Assembly (NCBI GenBank): GCA_944388635.1
Contig: CALXJN010000082.1
Location: forward strand, 1-8,092
Source of the DNA: an uncultured Clostridia bacterium
Lineage (GTDB): Bacteria; Bacillota; Clostridia; TANB77; CAG-508
Direction: 5' to 3'
DNA: 8,092 bases
Shown: positions 1 to 6,767 of the stretch, in pieces
Layout: the number at the start of each line of letters is the position of its first letter
Numbering within the stretch: position 1 is the first letter of the stretch
The notes under the pieces: model-generated
Databases searched by the model: none
Seen by the model: the letters and a program-made list of their open reading frames with translations, nothing else
Told to the model about the DNA's origin: nothing
Program-made: the position numbers and the translations under genes

Positions 1-38
1 AATAAATTTAATTAAATTTATTGACAAATTTATGATTT

Positions 39-350
39 TTATTCTCTTTCTTTTTCTTGTTCTTGTGATTTTGCATTTTCTTCATTTCCTACTTCTTTTG
101 TTTGTATTGTTGCTTTATCTGGTGTTACTATTATGTTTTGAGAGAATGCTTTTCCACCAGATGTAGTATTTTTACGTTTCTTTCTTTGGCTCATAAAGTA
201 TTCTGGAATTATTTTTGCTATTCTTTTATAAGTTTCTTTAAATGCTTCTCTTCTTTCTACGTCTTTATCCGCATTTATTACTTCTTCTGGTGTTTCTACA
301 GGATCAAATCCAAGAAAACTTGCTTTATTTTCTTTCTCTTTTTCTTCCAT
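39..350 (-). CDS. Small highly charged hypothetical protein downstream of rpoD
   Basis: I do not recognise this 103-residue protein. The case for it being a real gene is a strong ribosome binding site (GGAAGGAG, six bases before the ATG) and its place 47 bases after rpoD on the same strand, which suggests co-transcription with dnaG-rpoD. The sequence is very hydrophilic. It has a Glu/Lys-rich start (residues 1-9), a short FLGFDPVETPEEV stretch (12-24), a probable amphipathic helix (about 28-52, ending IAKIIPEYF), a basic patch SQRKKRK (54-60), a segment AFSQNIIVTPDKATIQTK (68-85) that may form strands, and an acidic Glu/Gln-rich tail (86-103). There is no signal peptide, membrane segment or cysteine. 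The ends look disordered. The basic patch could bind nucleic acid, but that is a guess. It could be a lineage-restricted conserved protein; no function is assigned. Confidence 0.7.
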   Translation of the reverse strand: MEEKEKENKASFLGFDPVETPEEVINADKDVERREAFKETYKRIAKIIPEYFMSQRKKRKNTTSGGKAFSQNIIVTPDKATIQTKEVGNEENAKSQEQEKERE

Positions 351-377
351 TTCATTCTCCTTCCTATTCTAAACTAA

Positions 378-399
378 AATTTACAAATAATTGTAAATT
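378..399 (-). terminator. Weak AT-only hairpin at the end of rpoD
   Basis: Perfect 9-bp inverted repeat AATTTACAA / TTGTAAATT around a 4-base loop, overlapping the rpoD stop codon and followed on the minus strand by TTAGTTTAG. The stem has only one G-C pair and the T tract is broken, so any termination would be weak. It may instead protect or process the 3' end. The downstream small gene has its own ribosome binding site and probably relies on read-through. Confidence 0.3.
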
Positions 400-1606
400 A
401 ATTCATATAATCTCTAAGTTTCTTACTTCTAGTTGGATGTCTAAGTTTTCTAAGTGCCTTTGCTTCTATTTGTCTTATTCTCTCTCTTGTAACTTCGAAC
501 TCTCTTCCAACTTCCTCTAGTGTCCTTGCTTTTCCGTCTTCTAATCCAAATCTAAGTTTTAGAACTTTTGCTTCTCTTGGTGTTAATGTATTCATTACTT
601 CTTCTAGTTGTTCTTTAAGTAATGTATATGCCGCTGAATCTTGTGGTGCTGGAGAATCATCATCTGGTATAAAATCCCCTAAGTGGCTATCATCTTCTTC
701 TCCTATTGGTGTTTCTAATGATACTGGATCTTGTGCTATTTTTTGTATTTCCATTACCTTTTCAATAGGCATTTCTAGTTCTTCTGATAATTCTTCTGGC
801 GTAGGCTCACGACCTAATCTTTGAAGCAAATGTCTTGATGTACGTATTAATTTATTTATAGTTTCTACCATGTGTACTGGTATTCTTATTGTTCTTGCTT
901 GGTCTGCTATTGCTCTTGTTATAGCTTGTCTTATCCACCATGTTGCGTAAGTACTGAATTTATATCCCTTTGAATAATCAAATTTTTCTACTGCTTTGAT
1001 TAATCCCATATTTCCTTCTTGTATTAAGTCTAAAAATAGCATACCTCTTCCTAGATATTTTTTAGCTATGCTTACTACTAGTCTTAGGTTTGATTCAGCT
1101 AGTTTTTGTTTTGCTTCTTCATCACCTTTCATAATTTTTTTAGCAAGTTCTAGTTCTTCGTCATAAGTAAGAAGTGGTATCCTTCCTATTTCTCTTAAAT
1201 ACATTCTTACTGGATCATCAATGTTGATTCCATCAATATCTGTAAAACTAGCATCGCTAACATCTACTTCTTCAATATTTTCTAATTCATCAAGGTCTGG
1301 TTCTACATCATCAAAATCATCTTTTAATAAGTCTACTCCACTTTCTTCAAATGCATCAAAAACTTTGTCTATATCTTCTGGATTTATATCTTCAAGTTCT
1401 GAGGCAAGTTCTCCATAAGTTATGCTACCTTTTTCTTTTGCTTTATTTAAAATTTTATTTACTGTATCTTTTTCTGATACTTCTTCTTTTTTGCCTTCTT
1501 GATTATCTTTTTTTACTTCTTTTAGACCTTTTTCTTCTTTTACTTCTACTTTAATATCTTTTGATTTTTTCTTAGTTTTCTTTACTTCTTCTAGTTCTTC
1601 ATTCAT
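398..1606 (-). CDS. rpoD: RNA polymerase primary sigma factor RpoD (SigA)
   Basis: Housekeeping sigma-70 factor of 402 residues, which directs core RNA polymerase to -10/-35 promoters. Visible parts in order: a Lys/Glu-rich N-terminal tail (1-46); region 1.1 (about 47-95, with the SITYGELASEL segment); region 1.2 (DPVRMYLREIG, 131-141); region 2 (about 165-236), including the -10 recognition and melting helix around YKFSTYATWWIRQAITRA; region 3 (about 245-300, starting HMVETINKL); and region 4 (about 325-402), with the -35-binding helix-turn-helix VTRERIRQIEAKALRKLRH. The length is normal for a Gram-positive SigA, which lacks the large insert of the E. coli protein. The GGAGG abuts the dnaG stop codon (TAAGGAGG), 12 bases before the ATG, so translation may be coupled to dnaG. 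Only 17 bases separate it from dnaG, so the two form one operon. The consensus-like promoters in this window match what such a factor reads. Identification is near certain. Confidence 0.98.
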   Translation of the reverse strand: MNEELEEVKKTKKKSKDIKVEVKEEKGLKEVKKDNQEGKKEEVSEKDTVNKILNKAKEKGSITYGELASELEDINPEDIDKVFDAFEESGVDLLKDDFDDVEPDLDELENIEEVDVSDASFTDIDGINIDDPVRMYLREIGRIPLLTYDEELELAKKIMKGDEEAKQKLAESNLRLVVSIAKKYLGRGMLFLDLIQEGNMGLIKAVEKFDYSKGYKFSTYATWWIRQAITRAIADQARTIRIPVHMVETINKLIRTSRHLLQRLGREPTPEELSEELEMPIEKVMEIQKIAQDPVSLETPIGEEDDSHLGDFIPDDDSPAPQDSAAYTLLKEQLEEVMNTLTPREAKVLKLRFGLEDGKARTLEEVGREFEVTRERIRQIEAKALRKLRHPTRSKKLRDYMN

Positions 1607-1623
1607 TCCTAGTTTAGACCTCC

Positions 1624-3411
1624 TTACTTTATACTAACTAGTCTTTTACTTATTTCTTTTAGTCTATTTTCTATATTGAGTGTTTCCTCGGAATTTAAAT
1701 TCCCTGAAACTAATTTTTTAAGTATTATGCTTTTTTCTTCTAACAATTTTTCTTTTAAAAATTTATTTACTAAATCATCAATTGCTTTGTCAACATCACT
1801 TATATCTAATTCTTTAGACAATATATATGTAATATGGCTCACTATTTGCTCATCTTTTTCAAATAATCCTATTACATTACTAATATCCCCTTTTTCTAGT
1901 TCCTCATACAAAACAGTCACTATTTTTTTGTTTCTTTCGTCTTTAAAATCCTCTGGAGATATTTTTTCTTTTATTTTTTGATATACAGTTTGTCCTTCAT
2001 TTATTAAAAGTAAAATTATTAGATTTTCTTTTAATGTATCTTTATCATTAGGCTCTGATTTTTCTTTTAATTCTATTGGTTTTACTGTAACATTTCTTTC
2101 TAAATTCTTTGCTCCCATAGAATTTGCATAAGTAAGTTTATTAAGTTGAGCATATATTGCTTCTTTTGATACTTCATATTGCTTAGATATTTTATCTATA
2201 TATACTTCTTTCTCTAAGTCATTATTAACTTTAAGTAAAATGTTACTTACTTCATTTAAAAATTTAATTTTATCATTTACTTGATTTAAGTCAAGATTTT
2301 TTTGTAAGTTTTTAACTTTAAATTCTACTAGCGATATTGCATTTTGTACATACAGATTAAATTTTCCGCTTCCATATTTTATTATGAATTCATCTGGATC
2401 TTTTGCGCCTTCTAATTGCAAAATTCTTATGTCATAACCTAAACCTTGCAATATCTCAAGACCTCTCATTGTTGCTGCTTGTCCTGCTCCGTCTGCATCA
2501 TAGCCTATAACAATTTTTGATTTATACCTTTTTAAAAGTCTTCCTTGTTTTTCTGTCAATGCTGTTCCAAGTGATGCAACTGCATTATCTACTCCTCTTT
2601 GATGAAGTGAAACAGCATCCATATATCCTTCTACCATAATTAAGAAATCTTTATCTGTTTTTCTTGCTACATCTAATGCATATAAATTTCTTCCTTTATT
2701 ATAGCAAATTGTATCTGGCGAATTTATGTATTTAGGCTTTGAATCATCAAGAGCTCTCCCACCAAATGCTATAACTCTATCTTTTACATCTTTTATTGGG
2801 AACATGAGTCTTTTTTTAAAGGCATCATTTGGCATTCCATTTTTTGCTCTTAAAACTAGTTTTGACTCGAATATTTCTTCATCATTAAACCCTTGACTTT
2901 TAAGTGCTTTATACAGTTCATCAAAGTTACAAGAATATCCTATTTGGAATTTTTTAAGTGTATTATTGTCTAATCTTCTCTTTTTTACATATTCTTGAGC
3001 AGGCTTTGCTGTTGGTTTGTATAAATTTTCATGATAAAATTGTGCAGTAAATTTGTTAATTTCAAAAACTCTTTCTTTCAGTTTTAAATTTCTTTGTTCT
3101 TCTTCGGTTGTCTCAATTTGAGGAAGAGTTATATTTGCTCTCTCTGCAAGCATCTCTACTGCTTCTTTAAATTCTATGTTCTCAATTTTTTTTAAGAAAC
3201 CAATTACATCTCCTCCTGCTCCACATCCAAAGCAGTGAAATATTTGCTTAGTTTCTGAAACTGAAAATGATGGTGATTTTTCATTATGAAATGGGCATAG
3301 TCCAAAATAGTTCCTGCCTTTTCTTTTTAGTGATACATATTGTGAAATTATTTCAACTATATCTGTATTTGCTTTTATCTCTTCAATTAGTCCACTGTCA
3401 TATCTCACCAT
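1624..3411 (-). CDS. dnaG: DNA primase DnaG
   Basis: Bacterial replicative primase of 595 residues, which synthesises RNA primers at the replication fork with the DnaB-type helicase. The N-terminal CHC2 zinc-binding domain has ligands C39, H42, C60 and C63 (CPFH and CFGC). The RNA polymerase core follows, with GRALDDSKPKYINSP at 218-232. The TOPRIM metal centre shows E261 in VEGYMD, D305 and D307 in DADGAG, and DPDE at 338-341. The C-terminal part (about 430-595) is poorly conserved and Lys/Glu-rich, as expected for the helicase-binding domain. I place the start at ATG 3409-3411: it has AGAAGGG six bases upstream, and MVRYDSGLIEEI is where family members normally begin. A longer version from a TTG at 3435 would add eight residues that contain the ribosome binding site. 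A near-consensus promoter lies about 105-130 bases upstream. It forms an operon with rpoD. Confidence 0.98.
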   Translation of the reverse strand: MVRYDSGLIEEIKANTDIVEIISQYVSLKRKGRNYFGLCPFHNEKSPSFSVSETKQIFHCFGCGAGGDVIGFLKKIENIEFKEAVEMLAERANITLPQIETTEEEQRNLKLKERVFEINKFTAQFYHENLYKPTAKPAQEYVKKRRLDNNTLKKFQIGYSCNFDELYKALKSQGFNDEEIFESKLVLRAKNGMPNDAFKKRLMFPIKDVKDRVIAFGGRALDDSKPKYINSPDTICYNKGRNLYALDVARKTDKDFLIMVEGYMDAVSLHQRGVDNAVASLGTALTEKQGRLLKRYKSKIVIGYDADGAGQAATMRGLEILQGLGYDIRILQLEGAKDPDEFIIKYGSGKFNLYVQNAISLVEFKVKNLQKNLDLNQVNDKIKFLNEVSNILLKVNNDLEKEVYIDKISKQYEVSKEAIYAQLNKLTYANSMGAKNLERNVTVKPIELKEKSEPNDKDTLKENLIILLLINEGQTVYQKIKEKISPEDFKDERNKKIVTVLYEELEKGDISNVIGLFEKDEQIVSHITYILSKELDISDVDKAIDDLVNKFLKEKLLEEKSIILKKLVSGNLNSEETLNIENRLKEISKRLVSIK

Positions 3412-3514
3412 TATTTTCCCTTCTTTCGATTTCAAAATGTTTCCTTTTTAATTGTAGCTCTCGAAAAATTTCTATTAGATAATATTCGACACATAATGTA
3501 TAAATCCTTTCGAT

Positions 3515-3543
3515 ATTATGTCGATTAATGGAAATTTTGTCAA
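3515..3543 (-). promoter_or_regulatory. Sigma-A promoter for dnaG-rpoD (TTGACA-N17-CATAAT)
   Basis: The minus strand has a perfect -35 box TTGACA (3538-3543), a 17-base spacer and a -10 box CATAAT (3515-3520), with AT-rich sequence upstream that could act as an UP element. Initiation would fall near 3508, giving an untranslated leader of about 97 bases before dnaG. The placement just after the glmM terminator and before dnaG fits an independent transcription unit. The -10 box sits inside an imperfect dyad (see findings). Confidence 0.8.
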
Positions 3544-3570
3544 AAGGAATATATTTTGATTGTTTGTGCT

Positions 3571-3636
3571 TTGCAATTTGGCTCTCATCTAGATTCGCAA
3601 CTAAGTTTGCAGTTTGGGACTCATCTAGAATCGCCC
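3571..3636. repeat. Two imperfect direct repeat copies, period 36 bp
   Basis: Copies at 3571-3600 and 3607-3636 match at 24 of 30 positions by eye and share the core CTCATCTAGA. The starts are 36 bases apart, a multiple of three, so on the minus strand each copy reads as a LDESQ-type peptide repeat in one open frame. They lie between the glmM terminator and the dnaG promoter. The second copy overlaps the neighbouring inverted repeat. Function is unknown; they may be the remains of a small dispersed intergenic element. Confidence 0.65.
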
Positions 3637-3650
3637 CAAACTGCAAACTT
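3603..3650. repeat. Perfect 16-bp inverted repeat
   Basis: Arm AAGTTTGCAGTTTGGG (3603-3618) is the exact reverse complement of 3635-3650, with a 16-base spacer between. It is unusually GC-balanced for this window. There is no T tract on the minus-strand exit side, so it does not look like a simple terminator. It also lies upstream of the dnaG promoter, so it would be transcribed only by read-through from glmM. Either a DNA-level site or a relic of a small palindromic element is possible. Confidence 0.8.
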
Positions 3651-3667
3651 GCTTTAAAGTGCAAATG

Positions 3668-3691
3668 AAAAAGAGCAACATTTGCTCTTTT
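3668..3691 (-). terminator. Rho-independent terminator of glmM
   Basis: Minus strand: AAAAGAGCAA, loop ATG, TTGCTCTTTT, then a run of T ending at 3668. The 10-bp stem has four G-C pairs, a very short loop and a continuous T tract. The left arm overlaps the glmM TAA stop (3690-3692). It separates the galE-glmM unit from dnaG-rpoD. Confidence 0.75.
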
Positions 3692-5049
3692 AACTTAATT
3701 TCTTTTCAATTAGTTTTGCTAAATCTTTTGCCTTTCCTTCGATATATTTTTTATCTTCTCCTTCTATCATTACTCTAATTAAACTTTCTGTTCCAGAAGG
3801 TCTAATTAGAACTCTTCCATTATTTTTAAATTCTTTTTCAAGTTCTTGAATTGCTTCATTTATCTCTTTATCTTCTTTATATTTCATTTTCTTTTGACTA
3901 TCTACTTTTGCATTTACTAACACTTGTGGATATATGTTTATGATTTTTTTTGCATTTGATGCTTTTTCTTTATTTTTTAACAAAATCATAATTAGCATTA
4001 ATGATGTTAAAATTCCGGTCTCCTGTTGGGTTATAGTCTAGTAATATTATATGTCCTGATTGCTCTCCTCCCAAATTATATCCGTTTTTTAGCATTTCCT
4101 CTAATACGTATCTATCTCCAACTTTTGTTTGTTTTAATTCTATATTATTTTCTATGCAATATTTGTTTAATCCTAGATTACTCATAACAGTTGCAACTAG
4201 TGTATCTTTATTTAACTTTCCTTGTATTTTTAAATATTTAGATACTATTGCAAGTATTATGTCTCCGTCAATTATTTCTCCATTTTCGTCTACTGCTAAG
4301 CATCTATCTCCGTCTCCGTCATAAGCAATTCCAAGACTAAGTTTATTTTTTCTAACAAATTCAGAGATTTTTTCTATATGTGTTGAACCACAATTTGCAT
4401 TTATGTTTATTCCGTCTGGCTCATTGCTAATTATTTTATATTTTATTCCCAGCTTTGTGAATATTTTTTCTGCAACATTATATGTAGCTCCATTTGCTGT
4501 GTCTATTCCAACAATAAAATTTTCATCCTTTTTTATATCTTTTGAAAATGTTTCTTCAAAAAATTCAATATAATCATTTATTAAATTTTCTTTATATTCA
4601 TCTGTTCCGATTTTTTCGCCTATGGCTCTAAGTTCATCAATTTTTCCAGAATCCATTACATCTTCTATTTCTTCTTCCAATGAATCTTCTATTTTCATTC
4701 CTTTATTGCTGAAAAATTTTATTCCATTAAATTCATAAGAATTATGTGATGCGGAAATTACTACGCTTGCATCTGCGTTTAACTTTCTTGTAAGGTATGC
4801 AACTGCTGGTGTTGGAATTACTCCTAAATGTATTACATTTGCTCCATAGCTTAAAAAACCTGCTGTCATTGCACTTTCTATTAAGCTTCCTGATAGCCTT
4901 GTATCTTTCCCAATTAATATAATTGGTGTATGGTCTGTGTGTTTACTTAAAACATAAGCTCCAGCTTTAGCAACTTTATATACAAGTTCTGGCGTAAGCT
5001 CTGTATTTGCTATTCTTCTTATTCCGTCTGTTCCAAAATACTTTCTCAT
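3690..5049 (-). CDS. glmM: Phosphoglucosamine mutase GlmM, interrupted by a one-base frameshift
   Basis: Converts glucosamine-6-phosphate to glucosamine-1-phosphate, the step before GlmU makes UDP-GlcNAc for peptidoglycan. The 5' frame (3970-5049) carries the FGTDGIRR start, the phosphoserine loop ISASHN with S101, the metal-binding loop DGDGDR (D244, D246, D248) and the sugar-binding loop GGEQSGH (327-333). It then leaves the family pattern after D344 and stops at 3970. The frame that follows supplies GILTSL directly after D344 and later the phosphate-binding loop RPSGTES (416-422). Dropping one of the two G bases at 4017/4018 joins them into a 452-residue protein, a normal family length with all four active-site loops. 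GAGGAG lies seven bases before the ATG. It is 48 bases after galE and ends in a terminator. Since glmM is generally essential and only one base is out of place, a sequencing or assembly error is likelier than a true pseudogene. Confidence 0.93.
4017..4018 (-). other. glmM: Frameshift site in glmM (one surplus base)
   Basis: The minus strand reads GGA GAC C GGA ATT TTA. Family members have Gly-Asp-Gly-Ile-Leu here, which is obtained by removing one C of the CC pair. Left as it stands, the frame runs into 17 unrelated residues and a TAA at 3970-3972. The site is a two-base run only, not a long homopolymer. Confidence 0.9.
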
Positions 5050-5097
5050 TATATATCTCCTCTATTGTTACATCCTATTTGCATTGATTAATATTTA

Positions 5098-6093
5098 TTA
5101 CAAATTTTTTATAAAATTCCATGAATCTCTGCACATTTCTTCTATTCCTCTTTTTGCTTCCCAGCCTAACTCCTTTTTAGCTTTGCTTGGATCTGCATAA
5201 TACATTGCTAAATCTCCTGGACGTCTTGGTGCAATTTTATAGTTTATTTTTACATTATTAACTTTTTCAAAAGTTCTAACTATATCTAATACACTATATC
5301 CGCTTCCTGTACCTAAATTATATATATACACTCCTGGACTTGTAAGTTTTTCTAATGCTTTTACGTGTCCCTCAGCTAAATCTACAACATGGATATAGTC
5401 TCTTACTCCTGTTCCGTCTTTTGTATCATAATCATCTCCAAATACACTTAACTCTTTAAGTTCTCCTACTGCAACTTTTTGTATATATGGCATTAAATTA
5501 TTCGGAATTCCATTTGGATTTTCTCCAATTAATCCACTTTCGTGTGCTCCTATTGGGTTGAAATATCTAAGTATAGATATAGTCCATTCATTATCTGCAA
5601 CATATAAATTCTCTAGCATTTCTTCTATAATCGCTTTTGTCGCTCCATAAGGGCTTGATGCTTTCCCTCTTCCCATTTCTTCAACATATTTATGTGTTCC
5701 CGGATCTCCATATACTGTTGCTGATGAGCTAAATACTATTTTTTTGCACCCGTGTTTTTTCATTACTTCTAATAATTTTACAGTTCCATATACATTATTG
5801 TCGTAGTATTCTAATGGAATTTCTACTGATTCTCCTACTCCTTTTAGCCCTGCAAAGTGTATTACAGAATCAATTTTATTTTTACTAAATATTTTTTCTA
5901 ATTCTTTTTCATCTCTAATATCTGCTTCATAGAATTTACATTTTTTATTTGTAATTTTTTCTATTCTATCTAATACATCTTTTGAGCTATTGCATAAATT
6001 ATCTAATATTATTACTTCTTCATTCTTTTTTAATAATTCTACTACTGTGTGACTTCCAATATATCCTGTTCCACCTGTTACAAGTATTGACAT
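5098..6093 (-). CDS. galE: UDP-glucose 4-epimerase GalE
   Basis: Cytosolic short-chain dehydrogenase/reductase family enzyme that interconverts UDP-glucose and UDP-galactose, and in some lineages the N-acetyl forms. It supplies sugars for surface polysaccharides and galactose use. The protein is 331 residues, normal for the family. The Rossmann NAD-binding motif is at 7-13 (GGTGYIG), the conserved HFAGLKGVGESV at 79-90, FSSSATVYG at 121-129 with the catalytic Ser region, and the YxxxK pair is Y149/K153 in SPYGATK. RYFNPIGAH (176-184) and the C-terminal RPGDLAMYYADPSKAKKELGW segment (291-311) bind substrate and complete the family signature. AGGAGG lies about seven bases before the ATG. It sits between carD and glmM, and I see no separate promoter in the 60 bases upstream. 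Whether it also accepts UDP-GlcNAc cannot be settled here, though the neighbouring glmM makes that worth considering. Confidence 0.97.
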   Translation of the reverse strand: MSILVTGGTGYIGSHTVVELLKKNEEVIILDNLCNSSKDVLDRIEKITNKKCKFYEADIRDEKELEKIFSKNKIDSVIHFAGLKGVGESVEIPLEYYDNNVYGTVKLLEVMKKHGCKKIVFSSSATVYGDPGTHKYVEEMGRGKASSPYGATKAIIEEMLENLYVADNEWTISILRYFNPIGAHESGLIGENPNGIPNNLMPYIQKVAVGELKELSVFGDDYDTKDGTGVRDYIHVVDLAEGHVKALEKLTSPGVYIYNLGTGSGYSVLDIVRTFEKVNNVKINYKIAPRRPGDLAMYYADPSKAKKELGWEAKRGIEEMCRDSWNFIKNL

Positions 6094-6105
6094 ATTTTTT
6101 CCTCC

Positions 6106-6141
6106 TAAAATATAAAACTAGGCGCCTATTTCAAGACGCCT
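6106..6141 (-). terminator. Terminator-like hairpin after carD
   Basis: Minus strand AGGCGTCT, six-base loop, AGGCGCCT (6120-6141) forms an 8-bp stem with one G-T wobble, followed by AGTTTTATATTTT (6107-6119). The stem is GC-rich for this window. It lies 13 bases past the carD stop and just before the galE ribosome binding site, so it probably ends or attenuates the carD transcript. Confidence 0.7.
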
Positions 6142-6153
6142 TACTTTTTTGTT

Positions 6154-6723
6154 TTAACCGACTATTGAGCTATTTCCCTCATCAAATGGGATAAACTTAT
6201 TTACTGCTGTATTATCACCTATATGGTCAACTCTAAATGTTTGATATGATTTAGAGATTTTGTCTTCTACTAAACCTTCTACGACTTCTTGAGAAGAATT
6301 TTCTGCTAATGCAAGTTCGCTAACTAAAATTTGTTTTGCGTTAGTAAGCATTTTCTTTTCACCTGTAGATAATCCTTTTTCTTTTTGTTTAAAGCTTAAG
6401 TTTCTTACTACATCTGCAACTTCGTATATGTTTCCTGTTTTCATTTTGTCCATGTTTTCTCTGTATCTTTTATTCCAGTTCATTTCTGTTTGTGTTTCAT
6501 CTTCTGCTAAAACATCAAATACTCTTTCTGCTTGTTCTTTGTCTATTACTCCTCTTATCCCAACTTTATCAGCTTGGGCTGTTGGTATCATTACTTTTAC
6601 CTCTCCTGGCATCTTAATTATGTAATATGCCTGTTTTTGTCCTAAAATATCTTTTTCCTCAATTGCATCGATTGTTCCTGCACCGTGCATTGGATAAACT
6701 ATGTAATCTCCTACGTTGAACAT
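6154..6723 (-). CDS. CarD/CdnL-family RNA polymerase-binding transcription regulator
   Basis: Global regulator that binds the RNA polymerase beta subunit and stabilises open promoter complexes; in other bacteria the family controls rRNA and growth genes. Residues 1-60 form the Tudor-like polymerase-interaction domain (MFNVGDYIVYPMHGAGTI at the start). Residues about 62-158 form the helical DNA-binding domain, with the conserved Trp at 83 in NWNKRYREN, which wedges into the upstream fork in studied members. The protein is 189 residues, longer than the usual 160-165, because of a tail of about 30 residues (159-189) I do not recognise. I chose ATG 6721-6723: GAGGAAG is seven bases upstream and family proteins begin MFxVGD. 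A TTG at 6741 would add six residues encoding the ribosome binding site. It has its own consensus promoter and is followed by a hairpin. I give no symbol because carD and cdnL are both used. Confidence 0.93.
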   Translation of the reverse strand: MFNVGDYIVYPMHGAGTIDAIEEKDILGQKQAYYIIKMPGEVKVMIPTAQADKVGIRGVIDKEQAERVFDVLAEDETQTEMNWNKRYRENMDKMKTGNIYEVADVVRNLSFKQKEKGLSTGEKKMLTNAKQILVSELALAENSSQEVVEGLVEDKISKSYQTFRVDHIGDNTAVNKFIPFDEGNSSIVG

Positions 6724-6767
6724 AAACACACTTCCTCTCAATATTGTCTAATTTTTCCGACATAATT

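Noticed and set aside
102..520. Plus-strand Phe/Leu/Ser-rich open frames opposite the small gene and rpoD
   Set aside because: They are antisense reflections of Lys/Glu-rich coding sequence, with no ribosome binding site and no family resemblance.
3412..3435. Longer dnaG beginning at a TTG at 3435
   Set aside because: The added eight codons contain the AGAAGGG ribosome binding site, and family proteins begin at the ATG at 3411.
3571..3650. CRISPR array fragment
   Set aside because: There are only two diverged copies with a 6-base gap, no spacer-sized unique sequence and no cas genes nearby.
3603..3650. Terminator for glmM
   Set aside because: There is no T tract after the stem on the minus strand, and a better terminator already overlaps the glmM stop codon.
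3690..3998. A separate 102-residue gene starting at a Met at 3998
   Set aside because: It is the C-terminal domain of GlmM, recognisable by the RPSGTES phosphate-binding loop. Its reading frame joins the 5' part after removal of one base, and it has no ribosome binding site of its own.
4015..4020. Programmed +1 frameshift in glmM
   Set aside because: No stop codon or slippery motif lies at the shift point, and re-pairing of the Asp tRNA in the +1 frame would be poor. An error is simpler.
6101..6133. Possible galE promoter TTGAAA-N16-TATTTT
   Set aside because: The hexamers are weak, they sit inside the hairpin and its T tract, and the start site would fall on the galE ribosome binding site.
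6724..6741. Longer carD beginning at a TTG at 6741
   Set aside because: The extra six codons comprise the ribosome binding site of the ATG at 6723, and CarD proteins begin at MFxVGD.
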